DNA of 64,000 nucleotides from NCBI GenBank assembly GCA_001972305.1, contig BDDD01002259.1:233596-297595 (forward strand), in the 5' to 3' direction. Positions within the stretch are counted from its first letter, which is position 1; each line of letters starts with the position of its first letter. Below, piece after piece: positions 23,912 to 36,200 of the stretch. Source of the stretch: Cephalotus follicularis (lineage: Eukaryota; Streptophyta; Magnoliopsida; Oxalidales; Cephalotaceae). The notes beneath the pieces were generated by a model that was not told where the DNA came from, made no database searches, and worked only from the letters and a program-made list of their open reading frames with translations. Both the position numbers and the translations under genes were made by a program.

Positions 23912-25564
23912 CTATGACTCGTCATCGTTATCGTCCGAGTCTAGGGTTGCTTGGAAGGGGGGGTGTCGAGTCCATGGAGAACTCTGATCAGATGGTGCGT
24001 GTGTAGACTGAGACCAAATGTACTACGACATTTGAGACATCAAAGTCTGCAACGTCAACTCCATCCGGTCCATCTGCTTTTGCATGTCTAATCCTCCGTC
24101 TGACCCTGGGTCAGTCTGTGTTGGCTGTGAACAGAATGGGCGACTCTGACTTCCCACTCCCGACTGAGTACCTCGAAGTGCTTGTGGTAGTATCTTTGTG
24201 GAAGTCATGTGGTTCCCCAATCCACGGATCTTGCCCTTTCACGGACCACCAGTTGCCTCTGTCCATGCCACTACGTCAAAGGCAGCTGCCCTTCTAGTAC
24301 GGTCGGATCCCTCCCCAATATCCGCCCCGGCAGCAGACCGACACTTCTCCTACAAAGAAATACAAGATTAATCGGTTAAGTAACTGACATATAAACGTTA
24401 ATTGACATATTCATTACAGTTTGTGACTCACCAGCCTCTCCACTACAATAGGAGGTGGAAGAGTAGCATCTCTCGCCCTCCGATGTGTGTCATAAAATAC
24501 ATCCTCAAAGTCTTTCCCCTTCGACTCCTACAAGTCAAATTCTATCTTGAATAAGTTCCAAACACAAATTAAGTTTGTCACCATAATTACGAATGAAGTT
24601 TATTACTTACCCCAATCTGAAGCTGTCTCTCCATCATATGACTACCGCTAGTGTAGGTGGTGTGTGCTTCGTTCGCTCTATTGGCGGCATTTGTTCTTGC
24701 CCGCTCCTGAAATTCCTCGGACATCCACCTGTTCACCATTTCATCCCTTCACCATTTCATCCCACACTGGCCGTGGTATCTCTGTAGGGCCATGTTACAT
24801 GCACTCAGAGCTCATCTGCTGCACACCAGCGCCCGTCAATGCCTTCCTCATAAAGTTACGCATCAACTTCAGGTAATTCTCCTGCACGTAACTATAGAAT
24901 GGAAACCTGCTATGTGCATCCGATGGAAGAAACTGGAAGTAGTCCTACAAAACATCAGTGTCAAACAATGAGGTTAAAAAAAACCTGAATAATAGTGATT
25001 GTTAACTACAACAGTTTTACCCACCAATAGCTTCTCCCACAATAGTTCCTTCTCTGAATTAGGCCACTATCTCCACGTGATCCGTGGCTGTAGTACTATG
25101 CTCTTGATGATGGATGCTATGGTGTTCTTTATGTTCATCTCCTCAAAAACACCTGCAATTAAATAAATATTAGCCCCAACATCATAGGTTACTTTTAAAA
25201 AAATGTACTTAAATTACTAGTTACTTAGTCATTGGCACTGATATGCCGAATAGGCCTAGAATCAACCCTCTGCGAGGGCAAGTCTGCCCCCCTACTAGCT
25301 CCCCTCATCCATCACTGGTGGGAACCTGATTCAAAATCATGGTTATGTTTCACTGTAAACATATTGAACAAAATATAACAAAAACAAGCTTCGACAATAC
25401 GAAAAACAGAATATCGTGACATAACAAATTTCCTTACTAGCACTGGGAACATCGATATCCTACTCCCGTCTGTCTAACTCCATGGAGTCTGTCTCGGGAA
25501 GCGAAGATCCGGAGGGTATGGTGGAATCTCTAGGAATAAAGGAATGCGTGACTCTGCGAGGCAT
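23912..25564 (-). pseudogene. Ptta/En/Spm (TNPA-like) transposon protein gene, multi-exon
   Basis: The likely start is the ATG at 25564 (MPRRVTHSFIPRDST). Exon-like segments follow on the minus strand: IKSIVLQPRITW and ELLWEKLLVG at about 25110-25020, YVQENYLKLMRNFMRKAL at about 24890-24840, and a C-terminal exon ending in an acidic DSDDNDDES at 23912. The order and motifs resemble the plant Ptta/En/Spm accessory protein family. Stops near 25465, 24790 and 24240-24020 interrupt the reading, so it is probably decayed. Its expected role is binding of the subterminal repeats together with the tnp2 transposase. Exact exon borders cannot be set by eye. Confidence 0.6.
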
Positions 25565-25718
25565 ATCTGCAAGAACTCACCGTATTTAAAAATGATACAA
25601 ACTACATATAGTTGTCCTACTATATATTATCAAATTACAATGTCGCAACAAAAAAAATTAGAAGATTAAGAATACTAAAACAATATTTACTACATATACT
25701 GCACTATTAACTTATAGT

Positions 25719-27779
25719 TTAATCTATGATATCAATATCCATGTCATCTTGACTATCGGAATCATATTCCATCGCTCCGTCCTCCTCATCCGTGTCAGAA
25801 AGATCGTCTTCCCATTCATCTTCCTTGTCATCCGTATTGTCGTGGTATGATGTAGGATCACTTATTTGAACATTTGGAGGTAATACTACCTCCTCCCATT
25901 CCCCATCTCCTCGAAGGGAATCTTCATTTACAGGACTTAAATCAGCGGCAAATGATCGTAGTGGACTGGTGACAGCATCTTCTTGCAATGTCATATCCAT
26001 ACCCAAAGCGTCGCCATCTTCTTCTTCATAATCAGGAAGGCTGTTGGCATTTCGGGGTTTTTTTTTATCACAGTCACCCACCTTTTGTACCTACGGTCCT
26101 TGGACACGCTGGGTGCGTATAACACCTGCACAGCTTGACTTGCTAGCATGAACGCCTCGTATATGGGGAGTGCCTTTTCTGGGTCCAGACGAACAATCCC
26201 AAACTCATCCAACATGCTACCTCTCTCCGAAGTGTAGAAATCGAGCTCGACAACGTTGACCAATGCTTCATAGAATTCACAACAACTATCATTCCAAGTG
26301 CTTCGCTTAATCATTACACCCCAATTTTGAGTTGTTAAGGTCCTCGATGCATCTTTAGTGTGAAACTTGTACCCGTTGACGACGTACCCCTTCCACGATC
26401 TCACTTTTGTTGTAGGTGCACTTGCTAAATGTCTTAGACGGGCTTCATTGTCGTTCTTAACCTATTAAGTATGTAATGTACACACGTAACATAGAAAGCA
26501 ACATCAACAATTAAAAATCATTAAACTTACAAACGCTTTGTAGACATATTCTGGCATTACTTACACGGCTTTGAAACCATTTCACAAAGTGTGCATCGCT
26601 TTCTTCATCAATTTGTTTGGGGGTAATGCTAGGGTTTAATTCCATGACTAGTTGTTTGTACTCACTACAGCAAAGAATATAAGTGAGATACGTTCAAATT
26701 GCACAATTTGTATAAATAGAGTATAAACTTAGTACAATATATATGTGTACTTACTCAACCAGAGGGCGGACTTCATCGCAGTTCAGAAGGATGTACAAAT
26801 ATGCAGCCTCGTATTCCTGGTCTGTCATATGTTTGTTCTCTATCTGGCCCATTGCTTTACTGGGATGAGTAAATAAAGATAGGAATCCGTTACTAGCAAC
26901 GTCACCCCAATCCCAGTTTCTCTCTGGTCTATTCAGCCTCGTCGGGACATCAGGTTCGAAATAATACGAACAAAACGTTGTCAACTCGTGAACGATGTAT
27001 GACTCGGCAATCAACCCTTCTACACGAGCTTTGTTCTTGACCTTCTTCTTTAGATCAAACAGCTCTATGCAATTAAATATGTAATTAGAATGCATGACAA
27101 AGAGATGGACATTTTCAGAAGAGAAACAACGAGTAACTATACCTCTCAATGGGATACATCCATGTGTTCTGAACTGACCCTCATACTTTTGCGTCGTAAG
27201 CTAGGTGGACGAGAAGATGTTCCATCGAATCAAAAAACGATGGAGGAAATATCTTCTCCATTTTGCAAATTTTTTGCACAATGTTACTCTGGAGCAAGTC
27301 CATCTTCGCAGCACTGACCTTGGCCAATACCTCCGTGATATTTCTCGGCAGGAACTCAGAAAATGCAATCGGAAGAAGCCTCTGCATGAAGACATGGCAA
27401 TCATGGCTCTTCATTCCCAAAACCTTACACTCTGAAACATTCACACACCGACATATGTTTGAGGTGTATCCATCTGAAAACCAGATCTTTGTCATCCATT
27501 CACAGACTTGTTTGACTTGTTCACTGTTCAGTGAATATTTTGTTGGTGGCAATATGAACCGCCCATCCACCTCTTCTGCAAGCAGTTCAGGTCTTATTCT
27601 CAACTCTTTCAGATCAAGTCAAGCTTGTACGTGGTCCTTGGATTTTCCCTTCACATTCATGACCGTGTTGAATATATTTTCAAACACATTCTTCTCGATG
27701 TGCATGACGTCCAGCTTCTGTCTGACTAGTACTTTACTCCAATAAGAAAGTTCAAAAAAAATACTTCGCTTAGTCCAAT
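25719..27779 (-). pseudogene. tnp2 transposase C-terminal half and DUF4216 region
   Basis: From 27779 downward: HNW and KRSIFFELSYWS, then LDVMHIEKNVFENIF, KSHDCHVFMQRLLPIAF and FPPSFFDSMEHLLVHLAYD (27603-27181), all tnp2 signatures. Next are KNKARVEGLIAESYIVHE (about 27050-26960) and, in a later exon (26404-26060), the DUF4216 motif GYVVNGYKFHTKDASRTL with DEFGIV and ASQAVQVLY. An acidic tail ends at 25719. Defects are a TGA after DHVQA where Arg is usual, a stop near 27180, and a frameshift at a T-run (about 26058-26066) between DUF4216 and the tail. Confidence 0.85.
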
Positions 27780-28311
27780 TGTGTTGTAATACCCCGTTTG
27801 TTCGTGTGCTTATTTTCGGATTTTTGTTTGATTTTATGTTGGTGTGCATATTTTGGAATTTTTATTTTTTTATATGGTTGGTCAATTTTAAATTGGGCTT
27901 TTATGTTTTAGGCTTAAAGACGTTAATTTTGGGCTGTTAAATATTGGTTGGATGTTCACGTATTTAGAAAGAATGTTTTAATATTTATAGCCGCAAGTGC
28001 ACGGATCATGCAGTAACGGGTCGAACGCAGGGAAACGTAAAGTAATTGTAATTTATCCAACCTAAGCAAAGTATACCGATTTTGAGATAATCTAACAAAC
28101 TACTCCTAATTATGCAAAGTAAATAAATAAACAAAACTAGAAATAAAAACTATGATAATTGAAAACGTTGAATTTAAAATACTAAGGAATAAAGCATGCA
28201 AGAAATAAAACTAAAAAGAATATATAATAAAGAAACGGTTTTAGGGTATAGAAACTCATCGTAGATTGTATTGAACAATTCCATTGAGTTGAACGATCAT
28301 ACCTTGATAAA

Positions 28312-29784
28312 CAACGANTTGAAAGTGGTTCGATAAGCCCATAAAGCATCCACAAGTCGTGTGGACCAATCCTTTCTATTGGGGTTAACTATTTTTTCGA
28401 GAATTTGCTTGATTTGGCGATTGGATACCTCAACTTGCCCACTTGTTTGGGGATGATAAGGTGTGGCGAGCTTATGAGTGATCCCATATCTTTTCATCAG
28501 TGCTTCAAATGAACGATTACAAAAATGAGTACCTCTATCACTGATAATGGCACGTGGGGTGCCAAAACGAGAAAAAATATGCCCCTTGAGAAATTTAACA
28601 ACTACGGAGTTGTCATTTGTTCGACTATGTATCGCCTCAATCCACTTTGAAACATAATCAACAGCAAGAAGGATGTATAAGTTCCCAAACGAATTGGGAA
28701 ACGGATCCATAAAATCAATACCCCACACATCAAAGATCTCGACCGTCAAAATCGGTGTCAAAGGCATCATATTTCGTTTCGTCACACGGCCTAAAGCTTG
28801 ACACGAAGCACAAGCCTTACAGTACTGAAATGCATCTTTAAAAATCGTCGGCCAATAAAAACCACATTGTAAAACCTTAGCCGCTGTCTTGGTCGGGCCG
28901 AAATGTCCACCACATGCTTGATCATGACAAAAAGATAGAATCGAGCGATGCTCATGATCAGGAATACAGCGTCGCAAAATTAAATCCGGACATGCTTTAA
29001 AAAGATAAGGATCATCCCAATAATAATGTTTTGCTTGCGACAAAAACCTATGCCTAACTTGAGCGGACCAATCCGAGGGTACACTTCCCGTAACAAGATA
29101 ATTCACTATGTCCGCATACCATGGTTCCCTCTCAACGCGCAAAATATGCTCATCAGGAAAATTCTCATTAATCAGACCATGGATCTCGGGTGGATTAGGA
29201 AGTCGGGATAGATGGTCGGCTACCAAATTCTCAGTTCCTTTCTTGTCTCGAATTTCAACGTCAAACTCTCGAAGAAGTAGAACCCACCGAATAAGACGTG
29301 CTTTTGCATCCTTTTTACTCATGAGATGCCGAATCGCAGCATGATCAGTATACACGATGACATGTGATCCTAAAAGATATGAACGAAATTTCTCGAGAGC
29401 AAAGACCACAGCTAAGAATTCCTTCTCAGTCGTCGTGTAATTCAATTGCGCATCGGACAGGGTCCTACTAGCATAGTAAATGACGTGAGGTAGTTTATTC
29501 ATTCTTTGTCCGAGAACAGCTCCAATGGCACTGTCGGAAGCGTCGCACATGATTTCAAAAGGCTCAGTGCAAATGGGTGCCTGAATGATAGGAGCGAAAG
29601 TGAGCTCCTTCTTTAAGCGGTCAAATGCTACAAGGCACTCATCAGAGAAGACAAAATCTTGATCCTTCGCTGAGAGCGAAGTCAAGGGACGTGCGACCTT
29701 GCTAAAATCCTTGGTGAACCTTCGATAAAAACCAGCATGTCCGAGGAACGCTCGGATATCTTTCACATTGCGGGGTGGAGGCAA
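28312..29784 (-). CDS. Athila-like RNase H and integrase, RT missing
   Basis: About 490 uninterrupted codons. The start shown ([20 protein letters not shown]) is the RT connection, not a natural N-terminus. RNase H shows [15 protein letters not shown] and [16 protein letters not shown]. Integrase shows an HHCC zone ([11 protein letters not shown], then YCKACASCQ) and the catalytic D, D and E in [18 protein letters not shown] and [11 protein letters not shown]. These signatures fit the Athila group rather than the chromoviruses around it. Sequence upstream of 29790 is unrelated, so RT and gag are absent. An ambiguous base (n) at 28318 marks the C-terminal end, where the frame leaves the integrase homology. 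Confidence 0.85.
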
Positions 29785-30024
29785 ATGCTTGATGACTTCA
29801 ATTTTTCTTGTTCTTCCCTAAAACCTTGAAAGGTTTAGCTACTAAACATTGTGAAAGAAAACTAAATTGATGAAAGAAAATTAGGGTTCTACAGCCTCTA
29901 CTACTCTACACATATTTCTGCCGAAATAGCATTGTTTATATACTATACAACTGATCAAAAACGGAATAAAAGTAATCCTAGTTACAAAATATGGCAAAAA
30001 TCTAATCTTTCTATTTCTGCTGCA

Positions 30025-30430
30025 GAGGAAGGCGTCGACTTCTTTTGAAAGGAGTCGACTTCTTTAAGTAAAAATCGCGACTTGCTGATATGTGAGTGAA
30101 AGGCGTCGACTTCTTCTGTGAAAGACGCCGACTTCTTTTGCTCCAAAACACACAAAATTCAATGTTGTTCAAAGACATCGATGTGAATGTTGAAAGACGT
30201 CGATCTTTATGAAAGGTGTCGACGTGTTTGTAAAATGACGTCGATCTCTTGTTCATAGCTCTTTGAAGATTGCTGCATTTTTCTAGAAAAGTCGTTGACT
30301 TCCAAAGAAAGACATCGACTTCTTTTGTTGTACCCAGAAAAGACATCGATGTTGAATGAAAGGAGTCGACTGCTTTGATGTAAACCTAGAAAAGACGTCG
30401 ACCTTTAAGGAAAGACGTCGACGCATTTGT
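30025..30430. repeat. GTCGA short-repeat array in the Athila-bearing insertion
   Basis: About 14 degenerate copies of an AAAGACGTCGACTTCTTT-like unit spaced irregularly by 15-45 bp. The centre GTCGAC is palindromic and many copies differ by a single C/T or G/A change. It lies between the Athila frame and the right end of the insertion. Confidence 0.8.
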
Positions 30431-31263
30431 TCTGTTTTTTGTAGAATTTTGCATTTCTTCAATCTATACACTTTAAGCTCCAATTTTGCACACTTTTGCG
30501 TAGTATTCTTGCACTTTGGTTATTTAGCACTTGTACCTGAAAATCAATATAACACAACCAAAGTAGTCTATTCCAAGCATAAAAATATCACAAATAGAAC
30601 ATTAAAAACAACACAATTTTACGCTAAACGTTGGACTATGTACATGAATAAGTAAAATTAATTGAATTATATTTTGTATAAATCTAATATCAGTTATTAT
30701 TATTATTTCGGCCTTTTTTTAGTTTATGAGCTATATGATATTATAATTTTTGGGCTATATGACTTTAAACTAGGGCTCTTCGTATTTATTAGAATATGAT
30801 TGTTGGAAAAGTAAAAATTTATTGTTTTGTTATTATGTTGGTTTATTTTAAAGTTTTATTTGGACTTTTATGTTTTGGGTTTTATAATACCAATTATGTT
30901 GCCTTTTGGATAATTAATAAAATATAACTGTAGATAAGTAATAATTGTTGTTTGGCATTTTAAATTGATTAAAATTAGTTTTAACATAAACAAGCTAAAA
31001 AGGGTTTTATTAGGAGACAAATATTGTATAAATGGCAAAAATTGTTTTATTGAGAAACAAAATATTTATTTTTGGAATAAAAGACTTATTTTCCCTTTTC
31101 TTCCCCCCCTTTCCCGTTTTCTTCCTTCTTCCTTCCCAAAAACAGATTTTCTTCCTTCTTTATCACCCTCAATCACGAAAATTTGCCCTATTTCCACATT
31201 ATATCAGATTTGGATTCCTTTTCTGCATTACCATGACCTAAATTGCCTTTCCCATATTGTATA

Positions 31264-31807
31264 TGTAACACCCCCGATTCGGAGGGAGTTGTCACAGGTC
31301 CTAATCCGAGACTAATCATAACCTATCTTATAACATGGCTCATTTTATTCCTTTTTATCCATTTATTAACTTAGCATGTATTCATATTTAACTATAAATC
31401 AAGGTTCGCCTTTATTCTTATTATCAAGTTATTAACTCATCTTTAAATCAAATTGCGTGATGGTCTAAAACTTTATTCAAAATATGAAACTTAAACATAA
31501 ACTGGAAGTTAAAATATAAACCAAAAGCTTAAACATAATTCTAAGTCAAGACTGAAAAAAAAACATAATATAGTTCTAATAGAGGTCCTAACATGACCAT
31601 AAAATAACTAAGCATAAACGAGTCCATCTCCTAAGTAATCATTCTCATAGGTGACATCTCGCTCATCACACATTGCCCGGATGTTGTCCCAAAATACCTG
31701 CCGCATGGAAACAAAAACGCGGCTGAGCAAACCTCAGTACGGATATAGAATCATAAAACATAAAACGGTAATTTAAAAGATAGAAAATACCTGAATTGTT
31801 AATATCA
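31264..31807 (-). repeat. Truncated 3' LTR of the gag-only element
   Basis: Matches the outer 544 bp of the 5' LTR (33292-33835) closely, then stops exactly at the polypurine tract. On the minus strand the truncated LTR begins TGATATTAAC instead of TGTAATACCCC. About 2.5 kb of U3-side sequence is missing. Confidence 0.88.
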
Positions 31808-31818
31808 TTTCCCCCCTT
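31808..31818 (-). other. Polypurine tract of the gag-only element
   Basis: The minus strand reads AAGGGGGGAAA, preceded by GGACGAAATCTTTTT. That block resembles the sequence before the polypurine tracts of Gypsy-1 and Gypsy-3 (GAGGACAAAATT...). Confidence 0.8.
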
Positions 31819-31954
31819 AAAAAGATTTCGTCCCGAAATCTTATCATAAACCAATCCGAATCAATAACAGAAGAACAATACACTATGCATAACAAATAAC
31901 TCAATCATCACGGAATAAGTTGACATAACAACAAAATAACTATTATCACCGTTA

Positions 31955-33115
31955 TCACATCGAAACAAACAAACAAAACAAAACCGAAACAATACCTGGA
32001 GCGTTCCCAGCCTGATGCGCTGTTAAGGCAAAAACTCTACCTCCCACGTTGCGCGGTTTGGCATCATTACCATCTCCTCCTTTATTTCCAGTACGAGGAT
32101 TCGGGCAATCCTTGAAGAGATGACCCTTTTGTCCACAAGAAAAGCACGCCCCGATAGCCTTGTAACATGTCCCAACCGGATGACGCCTCCCACACGTCTC
32201 GCACAAAGCAATCTGAACATTCGAGTTATCCCCATCCTTAATATGATCCTTCTTATGCTTTTTGTCTTCACCTTGCTGTTCAGAATTCTTCCTATGAGAA
32301 TCATTCCTATTCCGTTTTCGTTCTCCTTCTTGCCGAGCTGCCTGAAAGTCCAACCTCTCCAATTCAATATTCTTCGCAGCATTTGCTACTTCAGCCACAT
32401 CAGCAAAACTAGAGTTTATCAGTTTCTCTCTAAGCTGATACTGTAATTTCCATTTGAATCTCTCAGCTTGCTCCAACGCAGACCTCACCGCGGATCCAGC
32501 AAAACCCGTTAACCTAGTGAACCGGGCCAAAAACTCGATGACTGATTCACCATCCTTCTGCCTAGTGTTAACAAACTCCCTTGCATAAGCTTCCTTGTCA
32601 GCAGTGGGGAAATACTGCTGATAGAAAATTTCACAAAACTCAAACCAGGTCAAGGCATCAATGTAGTTTCCTCCCTTGGATAATTTCAAAGTTTGCCACC
32701 AATTTTGAGCATCCCCTTCCAATTTATATGCCGCTAACCTTACCTTTTGTTCGTCATCACATCCTAACACATTAAAGATTTTCTCCATGTGCGCAATCCA
32801 ATGCTCAGCCTCTACAGGGGTCGGGGCTGAACTAAAAGACTGCGGCCTTTGCTTTTGGAACCGCTCGAGCCAAACGTATGCAGGAATGTCGGGCCGGTCC
32901 CCATTTTCTCTATCAACCTGAACATCAGCGGGTGCATTTTCCGCCGCAACTTGCTCTTGGCGTCCTTGCCCTTGATTTTGCATAGCATGAATCAGTCGAT
33001 CTATTTCTTGAGCAACTACTTGTCGCACTAACTCTTCAACCGTAGGCTCGTTTCGCACTTCTTCACGAGTCTCCGTTGGTTCGTTTCCTTGTGGGGTATT
33101 CCTTGCTCGCACCAT
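31955..33115 (-). CDS. Intact gag (capsid and CCHC nucleocapsid)
   Basis: 386 codons without interruption. The ATG at 33115 (MVRARNTPQGNEP) lies about 160 bp after the PBS. The capsid core spans about residues 100-260 (VEAEHWIAHMEKIFNVLGC, GDAQNWWQTLK, FYQQYFP, FLARFTRLTGFA). A basic lysine-rich linker follows at 265-295, and the zinc knuckle CFSCGQKGHLFKDC at 324-337 after a second pair CETC. The tail VFALTAHQAGNAPG normally leads into protease, but here the frame ends after 15 unrelated codons. The product could form particles and package its own RNA; other proteins would have to come in trans. It is the only undamaged gag in the window. Confidence 0.93.
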   Translation of the reverse strand: MVRARNTPQGNEPTETREEVRNEPTVEELVRQVVAQEIDRLIHAMQNQGQGRQEQVAAENAPADVQVDRENGDRPDIPAYVWLERFQKQRPQSFSSAPTPVEAEHWIAHMEKIFNVLGCDDEQKVRLAAYKLEGDAQNWWQTLKLSKGGNYIDALTWFEFCEIFYQQYFPTADKEAYAREFVNTRQKDGESVIEFLARFTRLTGFAGSAVRSALEQAERFKWKLQYQLREKLINSSFADVAEVANAAKNIELERLDFQAARQEGERKRNRNDSHRKNSEQQGEDKKHKKDHIKDGDNSNVQIALCETCGRRHPVGTCYKAIGACFSCGQKGHLFKDCPNPRTGNKGGDGNDAKPRNVGGRVFALTAHQAGNAPGIVSVLFCLFVSM

Positions 33116-33275
33116 CTACGAAACATAAATCCAAAACATAACACACAACAACAAAGAAACCAAGGTCGAAACAACAAACACGTTAGAAATATCACAACAA
33201 AAGATCCTATCCCAAAGTCTACCCAATCTCACAGGTCAAAACCTAGATAGGTCTTCTAAGGAAAGCAAAACCTAT

Positions 33276-33287
33276 TCTCTGATACCA
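33276..33287 (-). other. Primer binding site of the gag-only element
   Basis: The minus strand reads TGGTATCAGAGA four bases inside the 5' LTR end GTTACA: initiator tRNA-Met type. Confidence 0.85.
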
Positions 33288-33291
33288 TTTC

Positions 33292-36200
33292 TGTAACACC
33301 CCCGATTCGGAGGGAGTCGTCACGGGTCCTAATCCGAGACTAATCATAACCTATCTTATAACATGGCTCATTTTATTCTTTTTTATCCATTTATTAACTT
33401 AGCATGTATTCATATTTAACTATAAATCAAGGTTCGCCTTTATTCTTATTATCAAGTTATTAACTCATCTTTGAATCAAATTGCGTGATGGTCTAAAACT
33501 TTATTCAAAATATGAAACTTAAACATAAATTGGAAGTTAAAACATAAACCAAAAGCTTAAACATAATTCTAAGTCAAGACTGAAAAAAAAAACATAATAT
33601 AGTTCTAATAGAGGTCCTAACATGACCATAAAATAACTAAGCATAAACGAGTCCATCTCTTAAGTAATCCTTATCATAGGTGACATCTCGCTCATCACAC
33701 ATTGCCCGGATGCTGTCCCAAAGTACCTGCCGCATGGAAACAAAAACGCGGCTGAGCAAACCTCAGTACGGATATAGAATCATAAAACATAAAACGATAA
33801 TTTAAAAGATAGAAAATACCTGAATTATTAATATCATATACCTTATACATAAAATAATTTAACATATTTTCGAAAAGAACGAAGGTGAGTAGTCATACAA
33901 TCAATTCAAAACGAATATCTAACTTTCAAAAACGTTATTCAATTTCAAAACATAACCCAAGTTCAAAACAGTATCCAAATCAAACGTTTAATTTACTTTA
34001 ACGTCAACCAAGTTAAAGATTTAAAAAAAAAAAACTTATCCAATTCCATAACCTCATCATAGAGATCCAAACATATCACAGAGACTTATCCAATTCAGAT
34101 ATCTCATTACCGAGATCCAAAGCGCATACACATATGCGAAGGTGCAAGGGGTTCATGAGGCCCACATGCCAAACAGAAAGACGTGTACGGCACTACACAA
34201 TCAATCTCCAGAATCCGAATCCAAAACATATCAAAAACTACAGTATACCCATACGCCTCTATCACAAAATCGAATCCATAAATCCACCTCATGGGATTTA
34301 TTCAAAACAAAGAGAGACGCCGTAGTCAAATCACACCGCTACGGAAGTGTCACGTCCCCGTGCCAGGCCCACGTCGTGCCTATGGTACCTCCATATGTAG
34401 GAAATATCTCTGTGTGTATCCTTATTTCGAAAACATCACTTTATTTCTAAAAACAATTTAAAAACGTAATCACATTTTCTAAACATTTTCTGGACATAGC
34501 AAAATCATTACGTAACATTAACTCATTTATTTTTCAACCATAAAGAGAAGATCGTATCATGACATATCGTAAAACATAACAAAGTCTATAAAACGAGATC
34601 ATAGATTAAAACTGATTTTAGTTTGATAAACAGATAGTCAAAGAACGAAAGCATCCGCACTTTAATTATAAAAAGTAAAATGGGACAGTTTCAATAAAAT
34701 CGGATAGCCAAAGAGCAGAAAATCCGTACGTTATTCATAAAGTAAAACTATATTTTTACCATAATAAAAACAGTAGGAGCGCTAAAGAAAGAGTGATCCG
34801 TACCTTAAGCAATCACAACAAATTTAGACGAATTGATCAACAATTTAAAAGTCCCTCGAAGCACAATAATCTAAAAGATACAATACATTCATACAAGGGT
34901 TCAAAATCACTTTCAAACATCAAACAGTAACGTAATAGTGTTTAAACCATGCTCCAATTCATTACAAAACCAAACGGATGACAAAACTTGAAAACCATAA
35001 AATTTCTGGGCAATTCCAGTCGACTGCATTAAGATCCAGTCGACTACTCAAAGGTGACAGTCGACTACACAACATAGGCAGTCGACTACTCAATCTGGGA
35101 TGAATCCAGTCGGCTGGAACAGGGGTCCAGTCGATTGTTGAAGGCAAAACAGTCGGCTGCTTTGAGAGGCAGTCGACTGTTCTGGGTGACAGAACAGCAA
35201 AAACACAGCAATTCAACTCAAATTTTCTGTTAAAACTCCATTATCACAATACCAGTTGATTTAAAACACTTACATATGACTTATGTGACTTATTAGTTGC
35301 ATTTAAACATCCAGAAATCATGCAGTGGGTGATCTTACTTTTAAAGGAAGCAAAATTCTATTTCCTAGCATGATTAACTAATAATCAATTTCCTATTAAA
35401 CACTAACTAACAAGTTTAAAACTTGTTTACTACCATTATTAGACTTTACAGGACTTACTAACAATCTCATAACAGTAAAAAATCATACATAGCAAGAAAT
35501 CAAACTAAGACCCACTAGCAACCACATAAACATGCATTGGATATCATTAAACTAATTCTAATTGTTAAACCACAATAACAGAGGAAGTCCAACCTAGTAT
35601 GATGATCGAAGGAGAGCAAAAGGAATACAATTCTTGCAGGTTCGGCTCCCAGGAACAATAACACATAATGGAGGCATGCAATGACTAATGGCATATATAT
35701 ATCACTTAAAAAGGCAAATTAGGTCATTCTAAGCCAAAAAGGAAGTCAAAATCTGTTATAATACGGAAAAGGAGCAAAATTTCGGGATTGTGGGGGAGAA
35801 TTGAGGGAAAGAAATCAGTTTTTTTGAGGGAGAAGGAAGAAAAACGGGAATGGAGGGAGAAAAATAGAAAGAAAGTCTTTTATTTGCCAAAATACATTAT
35901 TTATTCCCTTTTTAAAATTCTTTTGTATTAAAAACCAATTTTGATCATTTAAAAAAATACCAACAACAATTATTATTTATTTATAATTACATTTTATCAA
36001 TTATCCAAAGGCACTATAATTGGTTTTTATAAAACCCAAAATAAAGGATTTGTTTTCCAATTAAAACAATTTCACCACGTTAATAATAAAAATCAATTTA
36101 ACATTTATACGAAATATAATTAATTTTACCTATTCACGTACATAGTCCGATCAATATTCACTAGCCTAAATTTAACGTCTTTAAGCATAAAAGCCCAATT

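Larger units (their letters stand above)
27953..30629 (-). mobile_element. Insertion carrying Athila-like pol, within the solo LTR
   Basis: The solo LTR alignment breaks after GTTGGA (27947-27952) and resumes with GTTGGA (30630-30635), so the insert is about 2.68 kb with a six-base direct repeat. The left 300 bp are AT-rich and include CCGCAAGTGCACGGATCATG. The middle is an Athila-like RNase H-integrase frame. The right 800 bp hold a GTCGA array. I see no paired LTRs, PBS or RT, so the element class is unknown; the boundaries are inferred from the host LTR. Confidence 0.6.

Noticed and set aside
33292-33835. Reading the gag-only element as having short 544-bp LTRs plus an unrelated flank
   Set aside because: The solo LTR copy in the other orientation shows the long form between its own TSDs, and the GTATA duplication lies at the long end (36344).
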